Made by a program: the position numbers and the translations under genes
Assembly: GCA_019359505.1 (NCBI GenBank)
Contig: JAHHHD010000004.1
Location: 186,001-250,000, forward strand
Direction of reading: 5' to 3'
Length of the DNA: 64,000 nt
Source of the DNA: Drouetiella hepatica Uher 2000/2452
GTDB lineage: Bacteria > Cyanobacteriota > Cyanobacteriia > Elainellales > Elainellaceae
In this document: one piece after another, positions 41,441 through 50,538 of the stretch
Position numbering within the stretch: position 1 is the stretch's first letter
Layout: every line of letters starts with the position of its first letter
The notes under the pieces: model-generated
What the model was told of the DNA's origin: nothing
The model's database searches: none
The model's input: only the letters and a program-made list of their open reading frames with translations

Positions 41441-41660
41441 TCCTAACTGCTTGTGTAAGCTCTTCAACTATTCGCCAAAATTTGCTGGATTTCTGATACG
41501 GGCTGTACCGCTAATTCAAGTTGTTCAGCTGATTTAGAGCTGATTTGGAGAAACAGCATAAAATAGTCGAGGAGACACTAAATTTTATACCAACTTTCTT
41601 GTTCAAGACTCTCCTTGAATTTATTGCCTAGCTACTTTCCCTACTCTCGCAGTCTGCTTC

Positions 41661-42134
41661 ATGACTTTTATTACGCCTGAACAGTCCACACCCCAGCTTG
41701 ATCAGCCCGTTAAAGCAGCTCAGCCGATCAAAGCAACTCAGCCTATTCCATATTCTCGCTTTACGGTAGAAAGAGCGGAACGCGCGTTACGTTGCACTCC
41801 TTTTAAGCTGCCGTTGTTTATTGCCATGCAGCATCAAAGCGTAGAGCTAAAAGCGATCGCTGCAAAGGCTGGTTTACAAAACGGCTACACCGATCGCCCT
41901 GTGATTGAGCTTGCGGCTGAGAGTGATTTGTTATGGTTGATTCAAGTAGGTTTATTGCGGCGAGAGGTCGATGGACAAGGTTTGACCGATAGCTTTCGGC
42001 TAACGCCCTTAGGACATCAGCTTCTAGAGCGGTGGCAGCTCCGGGGTCAGATGCACTCTCGACCCTCCTTAAGCGATCGTCTCCAGAATGCCTTGAGTCG
42101 GTGGGCACGGTTGCCTAGCTGGGTGCAATTCTAG
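41661..42134 (+). CDS. Npun_F0494-like conserved cyanobacterial protein
   Basis: The 157-aa protein has a variable N terminus with an in-frame repeat (VKAAQPIKATQPI). Its body (YSRFTVERAERALRCTPFKL, LLWLIQVGLLRREVDGQGL, FRLTPLGHQLLERW) resembles the cyanobacterial Npun_F0494 family and looks like a winged-helix fold. A DNA-binding role is possible but not shown. It is upstream of cobQ with 123 bp between them, so co-transcription is possible. Confidence 0.75.
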   Translation: MTFITPEQSTPQLDQPVKAAQPIKATQPIPYSRFTVERAERALRCTPFKLPLFIAMQHQSVELKAIAAKAGLQNGYTDRPVIELAAESDLLWLIQVGLLRREVDGQGLTDSFRLTPLGHQLLERWQLRGQMHSRPSLSDRLQNALSRWARLPSWVQF

Positions 42135-42257
42135 ACAGCTTTTTGTGACAAACGTGGCGAATATGGCGATCGCTCTGGAACCTTCATCTCACCGTATCCA
42201 GAAGCGGTTGCTCTGCTTAAGATATTATCCCCCCCTAGCCCTCGGAGATTTTCATTG

Positions 42258-43757
42258 ATGAAAGCCATCATGGTTGTCGGAACTACGTCCCATGCTGGGA
42301 AGTCGCTGGTTACAACTGCGCTATGCCGCATCTTGAGTCGGCGGGGCTGGCGAGTTGCGCCCTTCAAAGGGCAAAACATGGCGCTCAATTCCTACGTTAC
42401 CAACTCAGGAGGCGAAATTGGTCATGCTCAGGCGGTACAAGCTTGGGCTGCTGGAATTATTCCTAGCGTTGAAATGAATCCCATTTTGCTAAAGCCTCAA
42501 GGAGACATGACTTCTCAGGTAATTCTCAAGGGTCGAGTGGCGGGTCGGGTCAGCGCAGTTGAGTATTACGATCGCTTTTTTGAGGTAGGGTGGCAGGCGA
42601 TCGAGGAGTCGCTTCAGCGATTGGGAGAAGAGTATGACCTGATCATCTGCGAAGGGGCAGGCAGTCCGGCTGAGATCAACCTGAAGCACCGAGACTTGAC
42701 GAACATGCGGGTGGCTCGCTACTTGAATGCGCCGACGCTCTTGGTCGTAGACATCGATCGCGGTGGGGCGTTTGCCCACATTATTGGAACGTTGGAGCTG
42801 CTTGAACCTGAAGAACGGGCATTAGTGCGCGGCATTATTATCAATAAATTCAGAGGGCAAAAGGCGCTACTGCAATCGGGGATTGATTGGGTGCAGGAGC
42901 GCACCGGAATTCCAGTGGTGGGTGTCATTCCTATGCTGGATCAGGTGTTTCCGGCAGAGGATTCGCTGTCGTTGACCGATCGCGTTCCAGGTAACGTCAA
43001 CAGCGACTTGACGATCGCAGTGATTCGTCTACCTCGCATTTCCAATTTCACAGACTTTGACCCGCTGGAGTCTGAGCCAACGGTGAGCGTTAAATATGTC
43101 AGCATTAAAGACACGCTGGGCTATCCAGATGCCGTGATTTTGCCCGGTTCTAAGACGACGATCGCCGATTTGGTGGCAATGCAGCGCACAGGCATGGCGG
43201 AAGCCATCCAAAACTATGCGGCAGCAGGTGGCACTGTGCTGGGCATTTGCGGTGGGTACCAGATGATGGGCAAGCTATTAGCCGATCCAGAGGGTTTGGA
43301 AGGGCAGGAAGGGCGGTACAAAGGGCTGGGTCTTTTGCCGCTAAAAACTGTGATCACCGGGCAGAAGGTGGCGCGGCAGCGGCTCGTTACCTCCAACTTT
43401 CCCCAGGTAGGTTTGCCTGTGGCGGGCTATGAAATCCATCAAGGACGTAGCCATCTGGTGGATGCTGAGGCAGAGAGCGGTGGAACTCCGGGCTATAAAG
43501 CGCTGTTCGACGATGCCAATATTGGCGTCGTCGATATCACCCAGTCAATTTGGGGCACCTACCTCCATGGGCTGTTTGATAACGGACCTTGGAGAAGGGC
43601 ATGGCTGAATCGATTGCGACAGCAGCGCGGCTTGAAGTCTTTGCCAACTGGCATTTCCAACTACCGTGAACAACGAGAGACGATGCTAGACGAGTTAGCT
43701 GATGCGGTAGGCAGCCATCTAGATCTGTCTCCCATTTTGCAACAGCTGGGTCAATAG
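42258..43757 (+). CDS. cobQ: Adenosylcobyric acid synthase (cobyric acid synthase)
   Basis: The ATG at 42258 with GGAG 10 bases before it is preferred over the adjacent TTG. The N-terminal dethiobiotin synthetase-like ATP domain (~1-235) has MVVGTTSHAGKSLVTTALCR and NMALNSYVT. The C-terminal class I glutamine amidotransferase domain (~250-445) has the nucleophile Cys in GICGGYQMMG and His in TYLHGLFDN. It amidates four side chains of the corrin ring in B12 synthesis. The 3' end runs into a tandem repeat at 43743-43792. No cobalamin riboswitch was recognised upstream. Confidence 0.96.
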   Translation: MKAIMVVGTTSHAGKSLVTTALCRILSRRGWRVAPFKGQNMALNSYVTNSGGEIGHAQAVQAWAAGIIPSVEMNPILLKPQGDMTSQVILKGRVAGRVSAVEYYDRFFEVGWQAIEESLQRLGEEYDLIICEGAGSPAEINLKHRDLTNMRVARYLNAPTLLVVDIDRGGAFAHIIGTLELLEPEERALVRGIIINKFRGQKALLQSGIDWVQERTGIPVVGVIPMLDQVFPAEDSLSLTDRVPGNVNSDLTIAVIRLPRISNFTDFDPLESEPTVSVKYVSIKDTLGYPDAVILPGSKTTIADLVAMQRTGMAEAIQNYAAAGGTVLGICGGYQMMGKLLADPEGLEGQEGRYKGLGLLPLKTVITGQKVARQRLVTSNFPQVGLPVAGYEIHQGRSHLVDAEAESGGTPGYKALFDDANIGVVDITQSIWGTYLHGLFDNGPWRRAWLNRLRQQRGLKSLPTGISNYREQRETMLDELADAVGSHLDLSPILQQLGQ

Positions 43758-43792
43758 CTGGATCAAGAGCTGGGTCAATAGCTGGGTCAACA
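43743..43792 (+). repeat. Short tandem repeat at the cobQ 3' end
   Basis: Four copies of about 12 bp (AGCTGGGTCAAT and variants AGCTGGATCAAG) span the cobQ stop codon, so the duplication arose at the gene end. Confidence 0.85.
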
Positions 43793-43811
43793 GATTCTTT
43801 TGAGAGTTTTC

Positions 43812-44054
43812 ATGATGAGCGTTAAGGTGCATTTTCTACCGGACAATGTGACTGTGACGGCAGAGGTGGGAGAGCCGCTGTTGCAGGTTGCCGATCGCGC
43901 AGGTCTCTCTATCCCGACGGGCTGCATGATGGGGTCTTGCCATGCCTGCGAAGTTGAGCTAGGGGATGGGAGCAGCCTTTGTGCTTGCATTAGCGCCATT
44001 CCAGCAGGGCAAAATCCGCTGGTTGTTAATCTTTATGTTGATCCCACCTGGTAG
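43812..44054 (+). CDS. 2Fe-2S ferredoxin-like protein
   Basis: The 80-aa protein (MMSVKVHFLPDNVTV) has the cluster motif CMMGSCHACEVE followed by a late Cys pair LCAC, that is C-x4-C-x2-C with the fourth Cys about 12 residues on. This is the short ferredoxin spacing rather than that of photosynthetic PetF. It likely carries electrons, partner unknown. Its stop is 4 bp before folK, so the two genes are probably co-translated; cobQ lies 54 bp upstream. Confidence 0.85.
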   Translation: MMSVKVHFLPDNVTVTAEVGEPLLQVADRAGLSIPTGCMMGSCHACEVELGDGSSLCACISAIPAGQNPLVVNLYVDPTW

Positions 44055-44058
44055 GCTC

Positions 44059-44580
44059 ATGGGAGAAAGCAGCCTCGTCCATGAGTCACGTGTTGCACTG
44101 GAAGATCATCAGGTGGCGATCGCCCTAGGCAGCAACATTGGCGACTCTTTTGCCATTCTAGAATCAGCGCTCAAGACTTTAGCTGATTTTCCAGGCATTG
44201 TGCTTTTAGCAAAGTCTCCTTTTTATTTAACGGTGGCGATCGGGCCGCCTCAACCCGATATTCTCAATGCTTGCGCCCTCTTAACCACGACGCTATCGCC
44301 AGGAGAACTTTTGGATGTGCTGCTTAAGGTTGAAACTCAGTTTGGACGGGTACGGCAAGAGTGCTGGGGGGCACGTTCCCTAGATCTAGATTTGTTGTTG
44401 TTTGATGACCTGATCATTCGGCAGCCCCATCTGCAAATTCCCCACCCGCGCATGGGCGATCGCGCTTTCGTCTTAGCCCCCCTTGCCGATATCGCGGCAG
44501 ATTGGGTAGAGCCGATTTCAGGAAAATCGATCGCAGATCTCTTGAAGCAGGTAGACTGTTCTGAAATCAAGAAAGTCTGA
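44059..44580 (+). CDS. folK: 2-amino-4-hydroxy-6-hydroxymethyldihydropteridine diphosphokinase
   Basis: The ATG at 44059, 4 bp after the ferredoxin stop, is preferred; longer readings overlap that gene. Family motifs are ALGSNIGD, FGRVRQECWGARSLDLDLLLFDD and IPHPRMGDRAFVLAPL. It transfers pyrophosphate from ATP to the pterin in folate synthesis. It is followed by a NUDIX gene in the same direction. Confidence 0.95.
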   Translation: MGESSLVHESRVALEDHQVAIALGSNIGDSFAILESALKTLADFPGIVLLAKSPFYLTVAIGPPQPDILNACALLTTTLSPGELLDVLLKVETQFGRVRQECWGARSLDLDLLLFDDLIIRQPHLQIPHPRMGDRAFVLAPLADIAADWVEPISGKSIADLLKQVDCSEIKKV

Positions 44581-44689
44581 AATACAAGAATTCTGAAATA
44601 AAAGAGTCAGTCACTCAGTCCCTCAATTGTTCTGCGAGCAGATTAGAGCTAATATCTGGTTCTCGTCCTCCTTTATTTGACCTGAAACT

Positions 44690-45244
44690 ATGCCCATTGG
44701 TCCCGAACCTCCCCAACTGCTCAAACAAAAGCTGTTCTATCGCGGACGTAAGTTTAGCTTTGAAGTCAACCGTTTGCGCTTACCCAACAAGGCTGAAGGA
44801 GATTGGGAATGCGTTCGCCATCCGGGGGGAGCACTGGCAGTGCCCATAGCTGCCGATGGTCGCCTGGTGTTGGTACGGCAGTACCGCTTTGCGGCGCAGG
44901 GGCGTTTGCTAGAGTTTCCTGCCGGGATGATAGAACCTGGCGAAGATGCGGCAACTACCGTTCGGCGCGAGATTGAAGAAGAAACGGGCTATCGCGCCCA
45001 CAGGTGGCAAACGCTGGGTAAGTTCTTCCTGGCTCCGGGCTATTCAGATGAGGTGATTTACGCTTTTCTGGCACTCGATTTGGAAAAACTGGAAACGCCG
45101 CCTGAGCAAGATGAGGACGAAGATATCGAGACTGTTTTGATAACTCCTCAAGAGCTAGAGCAGGCGATTCTAGCTGGAGAACCGATCGATTCTAAATCTA
45201 TTTCCAGCTTTTTTCTGGCGCGCCCCTTCTTGTCTATGCTTTAG
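44690..45244 (+). CDS. NUDIX hydrolase, ADP-ribose pyrophosphatase type
   Basis: The 184-aa protein has the NUDIX box GMIEPGEDAATTVRREIEEETGY and the downstream FFLAPGYSDEVIYAF segment typical of ADP-ribose pyrophosphatases. It would cleave ADP-ribose or a related sugar nucleotide to AMP and a sugar phosphate. It lies 109 bp downstream of folK on the same strand and may share its transcript. Confidence 0.9.
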   Translation: MPIGPEPPQLLKQKLFYRGRKFSFEVNRLRLPNKAEGDWECVRHPGGALAVPIAADGRLVLVRQYRFAAQGRLLEFPAGMIEPGEDAATTVRREIEEETGYRAHRWQTLGKFFLAPGYSDEVIYAFLALDLEKLETPPEQDEDEDIETVLITPQELEQAILAGEPIDSKSISSFFLARPFLSML

Positions 45245-45329
45245 ACAGGAATTGAATTAACTCCTAGAATTTAGGCTGGAGGCAGTGTCCTCACTAGCCT
45301 AAGCTTTAGTTCTGTTTAATTCCTGAATT

Positions 45330-46907
45330 ATGTCCAAGAGTGCTTTAGCCAATTTACTGCGTCGAGCCTACCAAGCGGCTCAAATTTCTCATAAAGCACA
45401 AATTCCGATCGCCGAAGTTACAAACCTGAGCGATCGCACTCTCATCACCCGAAGGCAGGTGCTAGGAGGAATTGCCGCGACGGGATTGTTGCCCCGTTTG
45501 GGACAGCGCCCAATATTTCCAGTTAATTCCGTTCATTCCGCCAGAGATGCAAAAATCCTGATCGTAGGTGCAGGTATTGCGGGTCTGACGGTTGCCTATC
45601 GATTGCGACAGGCGGGTGTTCCAGTAGAGCTGATTGAAGCGAGTCATCGGACGGGCGGACGGCTACGTAGTCTACGCGGTGAATTGGGCGACGTGGTGGA
45701 ATTGGGGGGCGAGTTTATAGATTCTCGCCACACGGCAGTCCGATCGCTGGCAGCAGAGCTAGGCTTAGAGCTGGCAGATTTGCGATCGGCTGATCTCGGC
45801 TTAGAGCCAGAAATTCTTTATTTCCAAGGACGAAAAATTACTCAGGCTCAAGTGGCAGAGGCCTTCTCACCGCTTGCCCAACGTATTGCCCAAGATTTGC
45901 GAAGGCTGGGCGATCGAGCGATCACCTATCGCAATCCTAACCCTAACGCCGTGCGGCTCGATCGCCTCTCTTTAGCAGAGTATTTGGCGATCGAGCCGAT
46001 TGATCCCGTGATCGATCAGCTTGTGCGGGTGGCCTATATGACTGAGTTTGGGCGTGATGCTGAGTCTCAATCTTGTCTCAATATGCTGTTCCTCATTGGC
46101 GCTGAAGTCGGTAAATGGAGCACCTACGGCGTGAGCGATGAGCGATATCATGTTGTGGGTGGCAATGAGCAGATTCCCCAACGGTTAGCGGCACTGTTAG
46201 AAGGAACAATTGCCACAGGCACCCTACTGGAGTCGATACGGCTCGTGGACAACCGCTACGAGGTTAGCCTCAGACAGGGATCAACCAGCTTCGATCGCAC
46301 CTACGATCAGGTTATTTTGACGGTGCCCTTTACGACTTTGCGCCAGGTTAATCTGGCAGTTGATTTGCCGTCTGTTAAACAAAAAGCGATCGCTGAGCTG
46401 GGCTATGGCACTAGCAGTAAGCTTGCCGTCCCTTATCGGGAGAGGATTTGGCGATCGCGCTATGGCTCTACGATCAGCGTCTATACTGATCTGGACTTTC
46501 AGAACACTTGGGAGAGTGCCCGCTACTCGACTCTGCCAGGAGGTTGGGTCACAGATTTGCGGGGCGGACAGGCGGGAATAGCATTGGCAAACGGTTATCC
46601 TGAAGATCAGGCGCGGAAGCTGACAGATGACTTAGAGCGAATATTCCCAGGGATTGCTCAGGTAGAGCGGGGTCAGGCAATGCGATCGATTTGGGCTAAC
46701 GAACCCTATGCACTGGGTTCCTATGCCTGCTATCTGCCTGGACAATGGACTCAAATGGGCGGGGTTGAATCTGAGCGAGTCGGCAATCTTTGGTTTGCTG
46801 GAGAACATTGCTCTCTCGGTTCTCAAGGCTATATGAATGGCGCTTGTGAAACGGCTGAGCAAGTCGCCCAAGGCATTCTCAGTCAGTTAGGAAATATTGC
46901 GGCATAG
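45330..46907 (+). CDS. FAD-dependent amine oxidase (flavin monoamine oxidase family), Tat signal
   Basis: This 525-aa protein has an N-terminal twin-arginine-like signal (TRRQVLGGIAATGLLP, ~36-52), then the FAD-binding Rossmann motif ILIVGAGIAGLTVAYRLRQ and GGRLRS. The C-terminal flavin-contact segment is LWFAGEHCSLGSQGYMNGACETAEQVA. It resembles monoamine oxidase and L-amino acid oxidase proteins, which oxidise amines to aldehydes or oxo acids with hydrogen peroxide release. The Tat signal suggests action outside the cytoplasm. The substrate is not assignable. It is monocistronic. Confidence 0.88.
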   Translation: MSKSALANLLRRAYQAAQISHKAQIPIAEVTNLSDRTLITRRQVLGGIAATGLLPRLGQRPIFPVNSVHSARDAKILIVGAGIAGLTVAYRLRQAGVPVELIEASHRTGGRLRSLRGELGDVVELGGEFIDSRHTAVRSLAAELGLELADLRSADLGLEPEILYFQGRKITQAQVAEAFSPLAQRIAQDLRRLGDRAITYRNPNPNAVRLDRLSLAEYLAIEPIDPVIDQLVRVAYMTEFGRDAESQSCLNMLFLIGAEVGKWSTYGVSDERYHVVGGNEQIPQRLAALLEGTIATGTLLESIRLVDNRYEVSLRQGSTSFDRTYDQVILTVPFTTLRQVNLAVDLPSVKQKAIAELGYGTSSKLAVPYRERIWRSRYGSTISVYTDLDFQNTWESARYSTLPGGWVTDLRGGQAGIALANGYPEDQARKLTDDLERIFPGIAQVERGQAMRSIWANEPYALGSYACYLPGQWTQMGGVESERVGNLWFAGEHCSLGSQGYMNGACETAEQVAQGILSQLGNIAA

Positions 46908-48491
46908 GGTAACCCTTTTACAGATCGGGCGGTCTAATGTAGATGCCTTCAATCAATCTTTTAAGCTGTCCCTTGGAAATGAAGATCGATCTCTGGTGTA
47001 TGGCGCTACGCGCTTAGATCCAATGAGTTATTTTTTGAGAGCCGCGCTCCGCGCGGCTCTCAAAAAATAACTCGCCCTAACTCAATTACGTAGGGCTATA
47101 CTTACCCACAAAGTAACTTATACGTAGCATAGAGGAAGCGCCAAAAGTCGTAAAATCATTCAGTTTCTCAGCTGTTTTTTGCAAAGGCTGGACAGAATGA
47201 ATCTCTACAGATTAGACATTTGTGTAAGCTAGTGATGGCACTCAGTGAACGACCTAATCATAGATTACGATCGGACTTAGGATATATGAAATATCAAAAT
47301 GAGATATCAAAAAATAGTGAGCCTAGCAACTAAAAATTTCATAAGAACGGGCATCCTCATGAAATTTTTTGAGTCCTTAGACCCAACTGGTTTTACATCG
47401 CCAAGTGATATTTGATGGGGTTGAGAAGCCGATTAGATTGGGTGGTAAACACCACAGGCCGATCGAAATCCAAGATCCTTCAAGCATCAGAAAAATCTTT
47501 GAGACCCTGGAGATGCCTAAATGTAGGTTCTCAAGTTATGCCTAGACTGGCTCTAAAGCTAGAGCTTTGTACGGAAATAGTAAACTTTATACAAAACCAA
47601 GCCATTTCTAATGTGATTCGTATCCCACAATCACAAATCCATCTTGCGAAGAATGATGTATTGAAGTAGATTTTATCGGTAGAGAGCTTAATCTGCCAAA
47701 ACGTTCAGTGGAGGTGGAGTAGAGCCTACTAAATTTCTTAAAAAGCTTCTTAACGTCTCAGCTCTTGGCTACTGGCACGATCGAATTTTTGATCTACTGT
47801 AATTTATTTCTACTCAAAAGTGTAGATTAGTCAATTATTTTAAGCGATCAGATTATTGGAGTGGGAATTGCATATGAAATTTTAGAGACTTAGGAAATCT
47901 CTAGCTTAGGGCTACTGTCTTATGACTATTCAGCAAGTTTAATTGGGATATGAATACCTAGCGACGTGGAAGTATTGTATACCTTGTCACCTTTAAAATG
48001 ATGAGAATTGAATGTGCTTCCTACCAAGTCTAACAACGGTTGCATTGCGCAAGGTTAGGGTATTTCACAGAATCAGACTTAGACAAGTTGAGTCAGGTTG
48101 GCGATCGCCAGATTTTTGACTGAGCAACTGTTTACTATTTACAGGGCAGCTTACTATTTACAGGGCAGCACAGTGAAGCATCAGTAAAGCATCACAGTGG
48201 GTTAGGGGCATCGAATCGTAAAAGATTAAAGTTTGAGCGTGAAATGTGGAAGCGATATAACTTAGAGATAAATTGACGGTATGTTGACGATCGCATCAAT
48301 TTCTAAGCTGCGAAATGCAAGCGTAGGAACCCTAGTCAGTGCAGGACTGTCAATCAGCTAGGCAGATCGGTCAGGCACAATGTTCGATTATCAGGGATTC
48401 TCAGTTTTCGTACTGGTATTTTTAAAGTCAACCAATCTGTTCTTTAACAGGCTGGACTTTTCTACAGGTCTCCCTTACTGCTCATAGAACT
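46908..48491. other. 1.6-kb region without a convincing gene
   Basis: The region holds dispersed element copy C (46998-47101), a weak + strand reading (47412-47669, 85 codons, no recognisable domain) and a short direct repeat (TTACTATTTACAGGGCAGC twice, about 48132-48166). It is more AT-rich than the flanks. It may be a decayed gene region, an RNA gene or a large leader of the flippase; no direct evidence favours one. Confidence 0.55.
46998..47101 (+). repeat. Dispersed ~100-bp element, copy C
   Basis: The core 47025-47073 is identical to copies A and B. The flanks GTATGGCGCTACGCGCTTAG and CTCAATTACGTAGGGCTATAC carry approximate inverted ends. Confidence 0.92.
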
Positions 48492-49832
48492 ATGACCGCA
48501 CTGAAAAAGCTAGTCGTCCGAGGAATGCTGTGGACAGTATTGGGTTATGGTGCCAGCCAAATTATACGGTTTGGTGCGAATCTCATATTAACCCGTCTGC
48601 TGTTCCCAGAATTTTTTGGGTTGATGGCACTCGTCAATATCTTTATTGCTGGACTGACCCTGTTTTCCGATGTAGGCATCGGGATTAGTATCGTTCAAAA
48701 CAAAAGTGGAGATGAGCCAGACTTTCTCAATACAGCCTGGACTATCCAAGTTATTCGTGGCTTGGGTCTGTGGTTGATTTGTCTGCTTTTTGCTCACCCT
48801 GTTGCCATGCTGTATGGAGAACCCCAGCTTATGGCGTTAATTCCGGTTGCCGGATTAGTCACCGTTATTTCTGGGTTTAACTCCACCGCGCTCTACACGC
48901 TAGAGCGGCACATAGCTATCAAAGGGCTGACCGTTATGGAACTGTCAACCCAGGCAATTCAAATTGTGGTCATGTTGTGCTGGGCATTTATTACCCCAAC
49001 CATTTGGGCGCTGGTGGGGGGGAACATTATTTCGGCGCTAGTGAAGCTGATTTGGAGCTATCGGCTGGTTCCCGGAAAGCGTAACTGGTTTATGTTGGAC
49101 AAACGGGCAACTCACGAAATCTTTTCGCTGGGACGCTGGATCTTCTTTTCCACTGCTCTGATGTTTCTAGCTGAGCAGGTCGATCGCCTCTTGCTAGGCA
49201 AAATGTTTTCTCTGCAATTGCTGGGAATTTACTCAGTTGCCCTAATGCTGAGCGACGTGCCTCGCCAAGTCACGATCGCGCTGGGAATGCGGGTGGTGCT
49301 GCCAGCGATCGCCAAGCTCACCGATCTTCCTCGCTCGGAACTACGCGCCAAGGCGCTCAAAAGCCGCCGCTACTTGCTATACGCCCTGACCCTGATCATG
49401 GTGGTGACCATTGGCTGGGGCGATGTTGCCACCTCTTTCCTGTATGACAAGCGCTATGCGGCAGCAACCTGGATGCTGCCTATTTTGGCGATCGGCATCT
49501 GGCCCCGCATTCTCTGTGCCACTATTGAACCTGCGCTCTCGGCTTTGGGTAAGGTGCAGTACATGACTCTAGGCAACCTGTGTCGGCTAATATTCACCGC
49601 GACAGGAATTTTGCTAGGCTATTCCCTCTTCGGCAGTTTGGGAGCTGTGATTGCAGTGGCGCTCAACGATTTGGTCTACTACACAGTAGTGAACTATGGA
49701 CTATGTCGAGAGGGCATCGGCTGTCTCCGACAAGATGCTGAAATGACAGGTCTACTGGTGCTAGGAGTGGGCGGCTTTGCCGTCCTTCGGATAGCTTTAG
49801 GCATTCCTTTCCCGGTTCCTGGCATAGTTTGA
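48492..49832 (+). CDS. Lipopolysaccharide/oligosaccharide flippase (Wzx-type)
   Basis: The 446-aa protein is strongly hydrophobic, with an expected 12-14 membrane helices, and begins LKKLVVRGMLWTVLGYGASQ with LILTRLLFPEFFGLMALV, the pattern of the polysaccharide export (MOP) flippases. It would move lipid-linked sugars across the inner membrane for polysaccharide or O-antigen-like surface polymers. No other polysaccharide genes are adjacent except the sugar nucleotidyltransferase about 3 kb downstream, so it may be part of a dispersed set. Confidence 0.9.
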   Translation: MTALKKLVVRGMLWTVLGYGASQIIRFGANLILTRLLFPEFFGLMALVNIFIAGLTLFSDVGIGISIVQNKSGDEPDFLNTAWTIQVIRGLGLWLICLLFAHPVAMLYGEPQLMALIPVAGLVTVISGFNSTALYTLERHIAIKGLTVMELSTQAIQIVVMLCWAFITPTIWALVGGNIISALVKLIWSYRLVPGKRNWFMLDKRATHEIFSLGRWIFFSTALMFLAEQVDRLLLGKMFSLQLLGIYSVALMLSDVPRQVTIALGMRVVLPAIAKLTDLPRSELRAKALKSRRYLLYALTLIMVVTIGWGDVATSFLYDKRYAAATWMLPILAIGIWPRILCATIEPALSALGKVQYMTLGNLCRLIFTATGILLGYSLFGSLGAVIAVALNDLVYYTVVNYGLCREGIGCLRQDAEMTGLLVLGVGGFAVLRIALGIPFPVPGIV

Positions 49833-49957
49833 GGCAAAACTTGAGACTAGAATTCCTGTACTTCTCTCAAATAGCTGAAGGATTTCTTGCGCACTTGAGG
49901 AATCTTGTGAAATAATTAGAGATTGTGTCTTATCATTTGCCGATTTAGTGAAATCCT

Positions 49958-50146
49958 ATGGCTAAAGGTGTCCGCATTATCATCACGCTAGAGTGTACTG
50001 AGTGTCGAACAAACCCAGACAAGCGATCGCCGGGGGTTTCTCGCTACACCACGACCAAAAACCGTCGCAATACGACAGGGCGCATTGAGCTAAAGAAGTT
50101 CTGCACGCACTGTAATAAGCATACGGATCACAAAGAGATCAAATAA
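49958..50146 (+). CDS. rpmG: 50S ribosomal protein L33
   Basis: The 62-aa protein ([19 protein letters not shown]) has the zinc-type Cys pairs CTEC and CTHC. It is followed by rpsR after 69 bp, the usual cyanobacterial order. Confidence 0.96.
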   Translation: MAKGVRIIITLECTECRTNPDKRSPGVSRYTTTKNRRNTTGRIELKKFCTHCNKHTDHKEIK

Positions 50147-50215
50147 CGGCGCTGAGTAAAATCGCCGAGTGAAATCAAAGACCTGACCACTTTTCAATCA
50201 TTTAGACTCCAACTT

Positions 50216-50431
50216 ATGGCTTACTTTCGTCGTCGCATTTCTCCCATTAAACCCGGAGATCCCATTGACTATAAAGATGTTGACCTGCTGCGGAAATATG
50301 TTACCGAGCGTGGCAAGATTCTTCCCCGTCGAATTACTGGACTGACTGCCAAGCAGCAGCGAGATCTGACTGAGGCGATTAAACGCGCTCGGATTATGGC
50401 ACTGTTGCCTTTTATTAACCAAGAGGGGTAA
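50216..50431 (+). CDS. rpsR: 30S ribosomal protein S18
   Basis: The 71-aa protein contains [22 protein letters not shown] and [18 protein letters not shown], which is S18. It is in an operon with rpmG upstream and a ribonuclease gene 107 bp downstream. Confidence 0.96.
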   Translation: MAYFRRRISPIKPGDPIDYKDVDLLRKYVTERGKILPRRITGLTAKQQRDLTEAIKRARIMALLPFINQEG

Positions 50432-50538
50432 TGCCTACGGTTTAGGGCGCAGGGAGTTCTAGAATTAAGTCCGGACATCATGCGTTCACCGTACGTTCGG
50501 ACAATGATTACCCTCACCCACCTCTGGCAGTAGACTTC

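Noticed and set aside
42135..42257. Cobalamin riboswitch before cobQ
   Set aside because: The gap is too short and I saw no conserved B12-box-like sequence.
43966..44058. Longer folK start at 43966
   Set aside because: It overlaps the ferredoxin gene; the ATG 4 bp after its stop gives the normal protein.
47412..47669. 85-codon + strand reading in the large gap
   Set aside because: No recognisable domain, poor start context; mentioned only under the gap entry.
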